DNA from: Paraphysomonas bandaiensis
Taxonomy: Eukaryota; Chrysophyceae
DNA: 64,000 bases
Assembly (NCBI GenBank): GCA_965644295.1
Contig: CBFFRP010000395.1
Coordinates: forward strand, 124,001 to 188,000
Reading direction: 5' to 3'
Below are positions 23,004 through 34,681 of this stretch, one piece after another. A program made the position numbers and the translations under genes. The notes beneath the pieces are model-generated. The model was not told the origin of the DNA and made no database searches. It saw nothing but the letters and a program-made list of their open reading frames with translations. Position 1 is the stretch's first letter, and each line of letters opens with the position of its first letter.

Positions 23004-24730
23004 ATGACATCTCCTATGACACTCGCTATTGGTGAAGGTACAACACCTAGGCGAGCACTTAATTCTACTGCTTCTACTACTGGTGTAGGATATTTTTTAA
23101 AAGAATTAGATAAACTTCAAGATCAACAAATGCTATATGCGAAAAAACTTGAAAAAGAAAAACGTAAAAAACAAAAATTAGATGAACAAATTGAGGTTGA
23201 AGAATATCTTCAGTATGATATATGATGAGTTGAATTTTTATATGTAGGAAGCTAAAAACGATGTCCTTTCATTGAAAGCCGCAACAAGAGGTGGAGCAGT
23301 GATGAAAGAGGCACAATTTGCACATAAGAAAGCACTTGCTAGACTCGAAAAGAACTTGCAAATGGCGCGAATTAAACTCAGTGTTGCTCACTCGGAAAAT
23401 ACTGATACGCGGAAACAGATCGACAGTTTAAGACGAAATAAAGTTCTTTTCCTTCAAATTCGTAGAGATTTGGTATGTCATAACTTTTCAGTGGCTGTAC
23501 GTAATGTTGTGGCAGGAACTCGAGCTTGAAGGAGTGAAGCGAAAGATTCAAGACGCCCACAAAGAAATTGGAGTTGTTAATGATAACAAACAAAGAGTTA
23601 AACTTGAAAAGACTGCTATTAAAAATCAGATGATGAATGACATGGAGGAATTTGGACGAGAGCTCCAGGCTGCAAAACATAATATTAGCTCCACTCAAGA
23701 GGTCATCATTGGAACGATTCGTGATCGCATGGAGTCGTCGTACGCAACCTGGGGTGATACTAAAGGGGCAGGGGACGGTTCTCCTCGCTTTACTACAACT
23801 CAGCGTAGCAACAACCAGGAGAGTCAGTTCGACGATCACGAAGAAGAAGAGGGCGCTAGTAGTGACATCGAACATCTCCTGGCGGCAACTGGTGCGAGTA
23901 GTATCGAGGAACTCATGGCGGACTTGCAGCAGAGCGAAGAATATATATTTAGGTATGTATCGTATATATTTCTTTCCAGTATTACGTTTTCATGCTTATG
24001 CGGTGTTAGCATGTACAAGAACATTCAAAACTCTAGCCTTGAATTGGAGAGATTGGAAATGGAGAACAAGAGCCTCGAAAACAAGGCGGATAGTCAGCTG
24101 GACATGTTGAAAGAAGTGGAAGATCACAATGAAAAAGTCCGCGAGGACTTGGAAAACCACATTATGCAGATTCAGCGGTCCATTACAGACTTCGAGTCTT
24201 CCTACAATGCGAATATGCAGGTGCTGGGCACCATAGCCGAGTGTCTGATGAGCATTCTCCGAAATGTAAGCTTTTTAGCGAACTTTTCTCAAATATAGTG
24301 ATTGTGAAACTCTTAGGTTGCATCGGATGAGGATGCAGTTGACCAGCAGTTGCTTTCCTCGGGCCTAAACGACAGAAACATCGATACGTACCTGGGCGTT
24401 GTCGAGCAGCGTATTGACTATCTAATTCAGGTAACACTGGTGATAAGTTCATACACATCGAAATGTGATTGATATATGTAGATGTCCAAGGCTGCATTTA
24501 AGCAGCCATTCTCTGGTTCTGATTTCATAGGCATTAAGAATGATAAGGCCAGTAGGCGACATACACTCGTCACCCCTGCTCTGCCATCGCTGGATGGGCC
24601 AGATGATGATGATGAGCCGGACGATAATACCAAGGTGGCACCCATAAATATTAATTTGCTCAAAGATGTTATGCAAAAACGAGTTCAAAAGGGGATAGAG
24701 AAGCTTGAGAAATCTGGAAATATTGCGTAG
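23004..24730 (+). CDS. Outer dynein arm docking complex protein, ODAD1/CCDC114/DC2-like
   Basis: Six exons (23004-23195, 23248-23472, 23516-23952, 24010-24265, 24317-24430, 24482-24730) give 490 residues, almost all coiled coil. Family-typical stretches are IDSLRRNKVLFLQIRRDL followed by ELELEGVKRKIQ (compare the ID.LRRE.V.F..IY+KLE.EL block of ODA1/CCDC114), EEYIFSMYKNIQN, and near the end DRNIDTYLGVVEQRIDYLI (the YLG.VEQR signature). These proteins anchor outer dynein arms on axonemal doublets. The first intron uses a GTTGAA donor, chosen because it keeps frame and gives 52 nt; a nearer GTATGA donor would break frame. The protein implies motile cilia or flagella. Confidence 0.85.
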
Positions 24731-25822
24731 TTACAGATCTATCATGTCGACTGTGGTGTGATGAAATATATCCATGTGTGTAATACCAACCGGTTGACAT
24801 TGTCGCCTTTCTATTTGTATTATGACCGAAACTATGCCAGCGACCACGAATTAATAACAAATTATTCTTGATAATACGTGTCAGTGCGTTTCAGTTCTAT
24901 GCATTATCGATACATTTTTAATTCCTGACAGTTTAATTCATTATGAGCCCATATTAGTTAATTGAGCAAAACACTAATTGACATACGCATATTCCAGACA
25001 TTCTAATTTTACATAACTTTATATACTCTATATCAATATACATTGTTTTTGCCATAATTTATCGTATTCACAAGACTGGCGTTATGTGAATTGGAAGAGG
25101 TGGAAGTTCTAGGAGGACCGTCGTCGCTCGTTGTTTTATTTGTTTTATTGTTAACTTACTCGCTACAGTTTTTCTATGTATTCTTTGAATATAGTCAAAA
25201 GACATGATATAACATTGTGCAGTTCAAGACTTTCATATGAAAGCAGTGTTCAGTCCAAGATTTAACTACAACAATCGCGATACATTATAAATTCACAGAT
25301 TCATAACTTCAGTATTGCATGAGCGTACACAAGTAAATAAGATTCACTATCTAAGAAAACAATCAGTCTATTACTGTCATGAGTAAACATGCCAACTATT
25401 TGATGTGTGATGTATTCCAGTCCTTTTCCACACGAATATGTAGCCTATTTTCATGTTTAAATGAATAAAGAATGGACTATAATTTGGAATATTAGTGATA
25501 TGTGGTATTTTGATTGTATTTTCTATTATTACTATTAGTATGGGAATATGTTGATAGGTAAGTAGTTGCATATCATGAATGGGTATATCATACATACAGT
25601 CCTATAAGAATATATCTGTGTCATGTAATAACTTTATGAATTAGTGATATTGCTAGAGATATATGGAGAGATGCTTCCTGTTTGTACATTTATGGGACAT
25701 ATCAGGCTGCTGCTTAGCTATATGTTAGTGTACATATACATGATACGTATATACTAATCCATATAATAATACACTAACTTACTTATTATTATACAATTTT
25801 CACATATGCATTACAATGTTAT
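24731..25822. other. Intergenic, no gene seen
   Basis: AT-rich spacer between the docking-protein gene and the tRNA-Ser pair. Short frames only. Confidence 0.5.
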
Positions 25823-25904
25823 GACTGTTTGTCCGAGTGGTTAAGGAGATGCACTCGAAATGCATTGGGAAATTCCCGCGCAGGTTCGAATCCTGCAGCA
25901 GTCG
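25823..25904 (+). tRNA. tRNA-Ser (anticodon CGA)
   Basis: 82-nt cloverleaf without intron. The acceptor arm GACTGTT pairs with AGCAGTC, the discriminator is G, the anticodon loop is CTCGAAA (CGA, reads UCG), the variable arm is long as in serine tRNAs, and the T arm carries GGTTCGAATCC (B box). A T5 run follows immediately as pol III terminator. Confidence 0.96.
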
Positions 25905-26057
25905 AATTTTTGTTGTACAACATTTTTGTAGGATATGAAATTTTAGCATGTTTTTGTCATACGTAATTCATAGAAATGATGGGTTTTTTACAGGAAAACC
26001 TGCAACACATGCTGTAAGTGGATATACACAGTACCCAGCCAGAGAAAAAAAGATATA

Positions 26058-26139
26058 CGACTGCTGCAGGATTCGAACCTGCGCGGGAATTTCCCAATGG
26101 ATTTCTAGTCCATCTCCTTAACCACTCGGACAAACAGTC
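26058..26139 (-). tRNA. tRNA-Ser (anticodon AGA)
   Basis: 82 nt, facing the tRNA-Ser(CGA) gene and near-identical to it. It differs in the anticodon (loop CTAGAAA) and in compensating stem bases (GGA/TCC instead of GCA/TGC). The anticodon AGA, presumably read as IGA, would decode UCU/UCC/UCA. A T7 run follows the 3' end on the minus strand. Confidence 0.96.
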
Positions 26140-27698
26140 AAGTTGTTATATGATGATGAAAACTTAGATAATATAAATACCATTATTTAATAACATATAT
26201 AGATCAATGCTTATATCGCTTTCAATCAGTGTGATCATTACAAGTGAGAACATTTCCCTGACTTACAGAGTTTATTACCAGAGATAGAGACACACATGCA
26301 TACAGTAGTTTACAGAGAGACAGAACTCAATCTCTTTTATCATAAATTCATATCTGACTGTATCTCTAGAAGGCTTTAACGTTGTCGTAATCTTAACATG
26401 ATTGTTGAATGATATCTTAGTGATGCTGTTTCGTCCGTGCTCATGTGTAGTCGCCTTTGATATACCTTCCACACATGATGTTACGATATTAGAATGTATG
26501 TCACCATGAGAGATATTAATATAATATCGCGAGGAAACATCCCATATTCTCTAAATCATTTTGTATATGTATGCATTGTTTTGATCAGATGCTCAAGTGG
26601 AAAAGTTCTGCAGTGTAAGTATGTGAACTCTGATGTGTCTACTGAACGAACAAACTCGTTTTTCACGTGTTCTGATTGATCCTAATGCTTATCTATGTCT
26701 TATCAGATATTACAAGACGTTAATATTTAGAAGACTATTGCTATTCGCTGACGTTGAGTTTGGTACAAGAGGATATATTTTCATCTACCCCATTCCGATG
26801 GTGTTAACGATTGCATAGCAATTGCGCCTACAGCCAGTTTGATACACACGAATTCACACGTGCTAATTGCGACTATTATTCTAAAAATGCACTACAACTA
26901 TACTAAAAGAACACGTATGCACGATTCCTAGAATCACCGCCTCTAATGTGGGGGCGAACGTATTAAGCCCCCAGTCCCTTGTTATGTATGAATCACAGCA
27001 TGGATTGCTGAAACCAGAGTTGTAATATGATTTAGCTATACTCCTATAATTGAGTTCATAACATGAAGTTATTGACTGCAGTCACTATTTTTTGTGAAAC
27101 ACCATCTATCCATGACACGTAGTAATACGTAGTAATCTCCTAGATACTACAGTCTTGAAATTAGAACTGTGTCCTAAGTACTATTCATACACATTTATCG
27201 AGTTAGATTAGCACAACGCAGAAGCGGTAAATAAGATTCAAGGTTAGTCTTGGTATTTATAGTAAGGATATACTTAATATTATTAGAGATAAAGATTGAA
27301 CGATAAGGCCTAATAGTATAATAGCAAGACACATTTGAACAGAGCGTTAGCACCATACACATGTGCGTATCTTGTACAGTCGCGTATCATGTATAGTTTG
27401 GTAATTATTCAGTCTATTTGGTATTTCATTGTATACGTGTGTTGTATTCACGCGTTAAGAGATATACGTGAATCAATGACTCCTAATAGCGGTCTATACT
27501 TAGACACACATGGTAACAGAGATTAGGAACATGTTGCAAAATAATATTGTGAGGTAGAAGAGACACTCTTCTAACTGGTCCAACAGTGTCATTGCAATTT
27601 CTTTCAATAGAGTAGCATACATATTAATTCAAGTGTGAATAATTACCATTGTGTAATGTAGATATTGATTAGTAAACATTTGGCACGTAATAGTAACT
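26140..27698. other. Intergenic, no gene seen
   Basis: No credible coding region. 26140-26185 carries a motif (GATGATGAAAACTTAGATAA) repeated at 31177, 33849 and 35385. Confidence 0.5.
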
Positions 27699-28156
27699 TC
27701 CTCAACAAGAAATCGTTCTCGTAGCTTATCGTGGTGTTCTGGGGGATATGTACCGGAGATATTTCTCCAGAAAACTAACTTGTGCAGAAAACATAGACAA
27801 CGGATAACGTCCTGCCCACTCATAGCCTAATGCTTGTGTCACTTATGTCATTTATGTCAACGTCTTTGGGCCTTGACAAATAAACAGGCATCCGGAACTG
27901 GGCCCAACTCAAAGGTAACCAGGATATTGGGCTGTCCTATGTAGTCAAGCATCTGAGCTGTTCACCTTAAGAACTCAAATATCCTTAAGTCAGCAGATGT
28001 CAGATATATTATCAACGTTCTGCTTTCTCGCTGCGTTTGCTTTGAGTAATAGAGCTAAAGAGGTGACGCACAAGCAGCTTTCGTAGCGTTAAATAGAGTA
28101 TAATATCAGAGTTAAGCACAGACTCTTAAACGCCTATTGCTGATAATAAGACATTT
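27699..28156 (-). repeat. SINE-like repeat copy C
   Basis: Minus-oriented and diverged. Landmarks are CCTCAAC at the left edge, CCGGAGATATTTCTCC, GCCCACTCATAGCCTAATGC, CGTCTTTGGGCCTTGACAAA, GTGACGCACAAGCAGCTTTC and TAAACGCCTATTGCT at the right. The flanking duplication is not clear. Confidence 0.7.
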
Positions 28157-29639
28157 ACTTATACTAACAATAGAACTATATAATAATACATTGCCAGCTA
28201 GCATCACAATATCAACATGGGTGTACTGATTCTAGCCGGTCGACTAATTACTTATTTTAAATGTTGGTTTATAGTTTCATTATTTCATTATGTGACTAAG
28301 CGTTGCTTTGAAAATATACAGGTGGGTGCTACTCTTTCATATTGGTCATCTTGTATTCGTGGGTTATAATGATCCAGTCCTTTATGAGAGTTATACAAAA
28401 TAAAATGCTGCAACTAGTAAGTTACTTTTGATAGACAAGTTGATGGTACCTATCGTGTTGTGTACAAAAGCAAGATGAGATGTGGCACCACCAGGGAGGA
28501 TTAGTCAGTACGCTCCAAATACTTCTCGCTTGCATGTGGTATACTTTATATATATGCGTGTTCGTGTAATGTACCTAGTATTGAATGTAGCCCACCAGGA
28601 TAAGCCTCATAATATTCCCTCCAGTAAAAGAGACAGCATTCCGAGGTGGAGCTATATTGAGGAACCCACAAAGGAGTGGGTAGACACTGGAGCAGTTGAT
28701 TCTGCATCTATTATTACTGGTAAACGTGCCAGAAGTTTAGTTGATTATCGCTTGTAAGTATTTTTAATTAGTCAAAATAGAACTTTGCAATATTATACGT
28801 AGCACTACTTATGGTAGTATGCATATATATATATATGTATAATATATAACCGTCACATTCTCACGTTTTGATCTGTAACTAATATAAAATTTATTAAATG
28901 TTATTAAAAGCATGTTTTCTTTACATCCACTACATTATCTATTGCTAAACGCTTCAAAAACTCAACTTAAATCAACTTTTTCAAAATTTCACCAGGTTTT
29001 GACAGTTTTACCAGATTTGTTGATCACAACGACTTAACAGTAATTTGTTTAAAAAAACATATTCAGATAGTACATTAATATGAAAGTTATCTGTACTGAA
29101 GAAAGAATATTAAGTTTTCTTTTAGCGGTAAAGAGATGCGAAGCGTGCCCTGTCATCATTGCCCTTTGGGACTGAGTTTATTTCACTTGACTTTTTATAA
29201 TTGCATTGTCGAAAGGATACTTGCGCTAAAGATATCGATTTTAGTGTACACTGACTGGACAACACTCTCACAGCTATGACGTACATATACGGCACTAGAT
29301 CTAAAATGCTTCATCTAAGCACACATCGTGAAATTTATATCGAACTACCTCTCCTAATATGAGCAAGAACAGTCTCATATCCGATGCAAATATGTTGTAG
29401 TAAATAATGGTAAGTGAAATATTGTTTCAGCTTTGTTGATGTCAATACGCATATAGCCAGTCGCACATATGATTCCAAGGATGTGTACGCGTTAAGTTAT
29501 GAACAAATGAACCACTATTAGAGATAGATCATTTTCATTTATCGTATAATATAGCATGGTTCTACATAATAATAACAGTTATAGTAATGGTTAACGGAGC
29601 CTACTATAATTAGTTGTATAACCAATTGTTTGATGATTA
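28157..29639. other. Intergenic with one unexplained 91-codon frame
   Basis: AT-rich spacer. A plus-strand frame at 28482-28757 (PSSKRDSIPRWSYIEEPTKE ... TGKRARSLVDYRL) looks somewhat peptide-like and ends next to a GTAAGT, so it could be a lone exon or a transposon fragment. No family is recognised. Confidence 0.3.
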
Positions 29640-29992
29640 TTAGTGATGGAAGCCGAGCCGAAACCGGCCGGCCAAATCGGCTTTTTTGGCCTCAACCGGC
29701 TCGGCTAAAGCCAGTTGGAATTTATATTGATTATCTCGATCTAATCTTCTAGGATAATAAGGGAATACATATGCTTCTAGGAGCACCCTCCTAAACAAAT
29801 AATATAAAGATTTAGTTTATGAGGCTATTACAAAGAGTTTATTTAGTGTGTTACTTCATCTATTAGTAACAGGGTTTTATAATCAACATTACGGCTGTAT
29901 AGTATACTGGAGGACTTCAAAATATGCAACATCCGCACCGGATTATTGGGTTTTGTTCCACCCTATGTTCCGGTGGATGTTCCGGAACAAAA

Positions 29993-30040
29993 TTTGTTGA
30001 GACGAAAAAATCGTCTCAGCAAACTGATCCGATCGGATCA
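29993..30040. repeat. Hairpin followed by 16-bp perfect palindrome
   Basis: TTTGTTGAGACGA, a short A loop and TCGTCTCAGCAAA form a stem of about 13 bp. Immediately downstream is TGATCCGATCGGATCA, a perfect 16-bp palindrome. Both sit at the left edge of the 362-bp tandem duplication. Confidence 0.85.
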
Positions 30041-30756
30041 GATTGCTCCGCCCTTTACAAGAGCCCTTGTGTGCTATGCATACATAAGTGAAGTGTTAAC
30101 ATGGCTATATACCGCTCCATGATGGTTGCACTGCATGCTGCTGCACATAAGAGACATTTGTTGATGAAGCTATTGGTGCTGGAACGCTTCAGATTGATGC
30201 TTAGAGAGCGAAATTATATCACAGGATTGTTGAGTGAAGCCTAGCCAACTCCATGGATGAAGATATACAAAGATGGAGACAATGGGAACTTCTCAAACGC
30301 CTCTCTATTGATGCTGACCACATTGATACAGTTCCCATCGTCTCCATCTTTCTACAAGAGACAGCAGAGTGTCCAATTCCAGGTGGGAGTAGGTTCGGAT
30401 CAGATTGCTCCGCCCTTTACAAGAGCCCTTGTGTGCTATGCATACATAAGTGAAGTGTTAACATGGCTATATACCGCTCCATGATGGTTGCACTGCATGC
30501 TGCTGCACATAAGAGACATTTGTTGATGAAGCTATTGGTGCTGGAACGCTTCAGATTGATGCTTAGAGAGCGAAATTATATCACAGGATTGTTGAGTGAA
30601 GCCTAGCCAACTCCATGGATGAAGATATACAAAGATGGAGACGATGGGAACTTCTCAAACGCCTCTCTATTGATGCTGACCACATTGATACAGTTCCCAT
30701 CGTCTCCATCTTTCTACAAGAGACAGCAGAGTGTCCAATTCCAGGTGGGAGTAGGT
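30034..30756 (+). repeat. 362-bp tandem duplication
   Basis: 30034-30395 is repeated as 30396-30756 with almost no differences (one clear change is GACAATGG versus GACGATGG). Each unit carries the frame YRSMMVALHAAAHKRHLLMK, a stop, then TPWMKIYKDGD. High identity means the event is recent or homogenised. Confidence 0.92.
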
Positions 30757-31089
30757 CCGCCCTCGTCCCTCCCTCTTTTTTGGTGTAGAGCTCTTCGTAG
30801 GCATGCTGGCTTCCAAATTATTGCGGTGTATGTTACACTATACTTTAAGGCACTGCTCTGAATAGTGTCATTGGAACAAGAAACGCCCGGATTTTAGAAA
30901 CCGGCCGGGTTGATTCCAAAACCGGCTCATCTTCGGCCTAAAATAACTGGTTTTCAGATAGATTTTGGGGGATTTGGCATCAAACTACTATAAAAATGCG
31001 GATTATCTCCTCAATGCTGTGAAAAAAAGCACTTGTGCCATATATAGACATATACACAGCAGCACCCAGCCAGAGGAAAAAAAGATATA

Positions 31090-31171
31090 CGACTGCTGCA
31101 GGATTCGAACCTGCGCGGGAATTTCCCAATGGATTTCTAGTCCATCTCCTTAACCACTCGGACAAACAGTC
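31090..31171 (-). tRNA. tRNA-Ser (anticodon AGA), second copy
   Basis: Identical to the gene at 26058-26139. The flanks are duplicated too (CCCAGCCAGAG with an A-run and GATATACGACTG on one side, GTCAAGTTGT and GATGATGAAAACTTAGATAA on the other), so this is a segmental copy of about 150 bp. The T-run terminator is preserved. Confidence 0.95.
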
Positions 31172-31419
31172 AAGTTGTGATATGATGATGAAAACTTAGA
31201 TAATATAAATACCATTATATTTTTGAGATATGTAACGAGTAGTATAGTAATTTTATCTGCAGTTACTTCATATGAACATCTGCATATATAGTCTACATAC
31301 ATACATACACATACATATACATATCTAGCTATCGACTTTACAGGCATATCTCTCCATATCAATACATTCCTATTTAACCAACCATAATATTCATTAAACT
31401 CTTATATATATATTTGATA
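31172..31419. promoter_or_regulatory. 5' flank of the EF-hand/ankyrin gene
   Basis: Contains the duplicated tRNA flank, then CATACATACATACACATACA and TATATATATA tracts ending just before the start codon. The promoter role is inferred from position. Confidence 0.4.
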
Positions 31420-32784
31420 ATGTCCAAAATTACACCAGAAGCTCGTCATATATTAGATAAAGTATTACTTGATCCTCATAATATGGCAACCCCAAAAGAA
31501 TTAGAACAACAATGTTTAGCAGCATTACAAGCATTAAAACGTGCTGATTATGATCAAAATAATATTATAACATTAAATGAAATTGGAAAATTATGTGAAA
31601 TACTTGGATTACCCATACAAGATAAAGATGATAAATTATATGAATTAGATAAGGATCAATCTGGACAATTAGAAAATATGGAGTTTTTAGAATGGTGGTT
31701 AAGAAGATTAAGTACACAACCAGGTAATGATAAACAACAAGAAGTTATGGCAAAGAATACATTTGAAATATTTGATCGAAATCGTTCGGGTGCGATTAGT
31801 GCAGATGAATTTGCGGATTTAGTGGAGTCATTAGGAGTACAATTCACAGAAAAGGAGTGTCAACAAGCAATTGTGGAATTAGATAAAGATGGAAGTGGTG
31901 AAATTGAGTGCAATGAATTTGTTCAGTGGTGGGTTAATAGGACACAGAGTGTGCGACAGGGTGGAGGACTGATTGCGTACAAGTTAAAAAGGCTGGCGAA
32001 TAAAGCTGCACAAATGTTTCACACTGATATTCACACGGCTGCGTGGAAAGGAGATCGTAATCTTGTCGCCATGTTTCTGGATTCTGAATCTCGTCTGTTA
32101 AACTCCCCTGACACTTCAGAATACGGCAATGGTTGGACCCCATTGCACTACGCTTGCTATCGTGGACACAAAGGTATTGTCGAAGAGCTTTTAAATCGTA
32201 ACGTCAATGTGAACCGTGCAAATGATGATGGCTTCTCCCCTCTTTTCTATGCGGCTCAACAAGAGCATGTTGATATTTGCGCCTTGTTGCTTCAAGCCGG
32301 GGCAGATCCCACTATAGTTGGAAGTGACCCTTGCTTTCCTGCAGTTCACCCAATGTGTCCAGTGGATCACCTAGTCGACAATGAAGAACTGAAGTCAGTA
32401 TTTTTAAAGCACGAGAAATGTCGCATTCCTGGAAGGATTGAAAATCTATCCGGAGCCTCCCTCTCTGCTGATGGTCAGCTGTACTTTGAGGTGTCTGACC
32501 TGGCAGAGGTATCGATGCTGCCTATTAAAACGTGGCGGTTATCTTCCTATATCGACGGTAATTTCTGTTCCTCAGATGATGTGTCGTCTTTTACACAAGA
32601 GAATCGTGCAAATGCGGTGACCAAAGTTAGCTGCCGGCCTAACCGAGAATTTCTAAAGAAATTAGCAATTGCGGCATCAGATAGACACCAAATCACTGTG
32701 GATGTAATAGTTGTAAATGCAATTGGTGCTGGTGAGGTATCTGAAAGTGTGGAATTAGACATGTCAGCTATATTTTCAGATTAA
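31420..32784 (+). CDS. EF-hand and ankyrin-repeat protein
   Basis: Intronless, 454 residues. The N-terminal third carries EF-hands. Loops include a degenerate DYDQNNIITLNEI, then DKDQSGQLENME, DRNRSGAISADEF and DKDGSGEIECNEF, the last three with good Ca2+-ligand patterns, each followed by a WW-containing helix. A linker leads to two or three ankyrin repeats (about residues 205-305: DIHTAAWKGDRNLV, NGWTPLHYACYRGHKGIVEE, DGFSPLFYAAQQEHVDICAL). The C-terminal part (about 345-450) is beta-like and might be an FN3-type fold. The arrangement suggests a Ca2+-regulated scaffold. No orthologue is recognised. The first 300 bp are much more AT-rich than the rest. Confidence 0.9.
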   Translation: MSKITPEARHILDKVLLDPHNMATPKELEQQCLAALQALKRADYDQNNIITLNEIGKLCEILGLPIQDKDDKLYELDKDQSGQLENMEFLEWWLRRLSTQPGNDKQQEVMAKNTFEIFDRNRSGAISADEFADLVESLGVQFTEKECQQAIVELDKDGSGEIECNEFVQWWVNRTQSVRQGGGLIAYKLKRLANKAAQMFHTDIHTAAWKGDRNLVAMFLDSESRLLNSPDTSEYGNGWTPLHYACYRGHKGIVEELLNRNVNVNRANDDGFSPLFYAAQQEHVDICALLLQAGADPTIVGSDPCFPAVHPMCPVDHLVDNEELKSVFLKHEKCRIPGRIENLSGASLSADGQLYFEVSDLAEVSMLPIKTWRLSSYIDGNFCSSDDVSSFTQENRANAVTKVSCRPNREFLKKLAIAASDRHQITVDVIVVNAIGAGEVSESVELDMSAIFSD

Positions 32785-33218
32785 GTTAGCGATGTAAGGA
32801 GATGATTTATCACTCTCTTATATTTGTAATAATATATTTGATATGTACGTGAGTGTGATGTTATTCGTGTGTAGTGGCATACGTCCTGTAGATGGTACTA
32901 ATTCTTCATGCTCGCAACTCGATGTTGCAAGTGCCGAAGGGATCCTGAACTAATCTACACTCGATCAAATGAATAAATACACTTCCTCTATAGCTATGAA
33001 TGGGGCTATTCGGAGTAATCATCTACGTGACCTTACAAAAGTAGCAATCATGCTATCGTCGAATTGGTGTGTGTCGGGTATCGGGTAGTAGACTGAAAAT
33101 ATGCATGAGTACTACATATCTCGACAGTAATCAAACTACAAAATGAACTCAGGATTAGAACACCTAAAATATCTTGACCAGTGTGGTTAGACTACACTGG
33201 CTTGAAGCTAGTGAATTC
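32785..33218. other. Intergenic, no gene seen
   Basis: 3' flank of the EF-hand/ankyrin gene before the first of a cluster of repeats. Confidence 0.5.
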
Positions 33219-33657
33219 TGATTATTAGCAATAGGCGTGTAAGAGTCAGAACTAGTGTAACAAAACAATTTAACTAACTAGTGCTTAACTATGATATCTT
33301 ACTATTTGGCGCTACGAAAGCTGCTTGTGCGTCACCGCAAGCACCAACGAGCAACTACTTTCGCTCTCTGTCCTTAAGGTAAACTCGCCCGGATGCTTGA
33401 CTTCATCAGGCAGCCCATTACCCCGGATGCCCTTAAGGTGGGCTCATTCCCGGATGCCTCTTTATTCGTCAAGGTCCAAAGACGTCTACACAAGTGACAC
33501 TTATATAAGTGTCCCTTGAATCACACAAGAGTTTGGCTATGAGTGGGCAGAACAAAATCTGTTGACTATATATGCGGCTCACGTTAGTTTTCCGGAGAAA
33601 TATCTCTGGTCGCCCAGAACTCCACGAAAAGGTGCGAGTCCGACTTTGTTGAGGGGG
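33219..33657 (+). repeat. SINE-like repeat copy D
   Basis: From ATTATTAGCAATAGGCG to CTTTGTTGAGGG, with an 18-bp perfect palindrome GACACTTATATAAGTGTC inside. Flanks read GGCTTGAAGCT (left) and GGCTTGACACT (right), matching at 9 of 11 positions, consistent with an aged 11-bp target-site duplication. Confidence 0.75.
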
Positions 33658-34009
33658 CTTGACACTGCTAACTATGTTAGAGTTTCAGGTCAGGGGAGGT
33701 GCCATGTGCGCGTTTTTCGCCTGCAGTCGTATATGAAGCCGTAGGATAAGCTGTCTCTTCTGTTGGTAGGTGTCAGTGACTAGTGTTGGTGAATATTACG
33801 GAATCATGGATTTGACGTTGTATATATAGTTTCCTTTTTGTCTATATATGATGATGAAAACTTAGATAATATAAATACCATTATATTTTTGAGATATGTA
33901 ACGAGTAGTATAGTATAGGACACGTTGTATATATAGCTAATTGCGTTTCCCTTGACTGATTGATGCAGGATATGAGTTAACATTATTTGGTATTTCTGTA
34001 TGAACAATG

Positions 34010-34640
34010 ACTGAGGTAATGCGTCAAACTTTCCTCACAAAAGCATGGCAATATATGTGATTACATCTGTTTTATCTTACCATCCGTCTGCTCCCTAGTC
34101 TTGGATCTTCCTGACTCAGGCCATTGAGATTAAAACAAGACTTTGACACTTTTCTCCAACAAGCAGTGTCAGGTATATATGTGTGCGTTTAGTAGTAGGT
34201 TTTCATAAGCGGAGAAGGTGCACGGTTTTCTATTAGCATAATATTTGCTCGGGAGAATAGTGCAAGATGGATGCATGTACTGGACCACGAGAGTACACAT
34301 ATATTTAGGGAAGACATTATTGGAATCATCAGCTTTAATTTGTAACTGGTTTTGGAAGACGTATGTTTTATACTTTGGTGTGCAAAATTGCACCTGTAAA
34401 ACCCCGTCGTTACCGTGAGAGGACCCGGCTACTCTACCCCCCTCCAGACTACTTGCTGCTGCAAACACCAACCTAAACGTCTGTCGTATATACAGGAGAC
34501 ATAGGACACGGACTGCAAGCTGTTTGTGTTAGGACAAGTAGATTCGGCTTAAACTCGCAACTCATCGTATGCCACAACGTAGCCAACTAAACCGTGTTGT
34601 ATAGCTTAGCACTTGACGGTACACATATTACAAACAACAA
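34010..34640 (+). pseudogene. Copia-like relic inside duplication unit 1
   Basis: Colinear, in opposite orientation, with the relic at 8560-9300 (shared GTAATGCGTCAAACTTTCCTC, ATATACAGGAGACATA and GGACAAGTAGATT). No intact frame. It lies between two SINE-like copies in the same relative order as the first relic and copy A. Confidence 0.45.
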
Positions 34641-34681
34641 TAGTATAACTATACAAGGAAGTCATGTAGTAGTGAATGTTT

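Larger units (their letters stand above)
29640..30955. mobile_element. Candidate DNA-transposon relic with CCGGC-rich ends
   Basis: Two clusters of short GC-rich motifs in an otherwise AT-rich region bracket this segment: GCCGAGCCGAAACCGGCCGG near 29649 and GAAACCGGCCGGG with AAAACCGGCTCATC near 30897-30930. Repeated subterminal motifs are typical of hAT-type transposons. Inside lies a broken, tandemly duplicated frame with a pattern reminiscent of DDE transposase N-termini (TPWMKIYKDGDNGNF). No clear terminal inverted repeat or target duplication was found, so the call is tentative. Confidence 0.3.

Noticed and set aside
25823-26139. CRISPR-like or att-like inverted repeat
   Set aside because: The arms are complete serine tRNAs with pol III terminators; no spacer array.
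28482-28757. 91-codon plus-strand frame as a protein gene
   Set aside because: No recognised domain, no supported partner exons and repeat-rich surroundings; kept only as a note.
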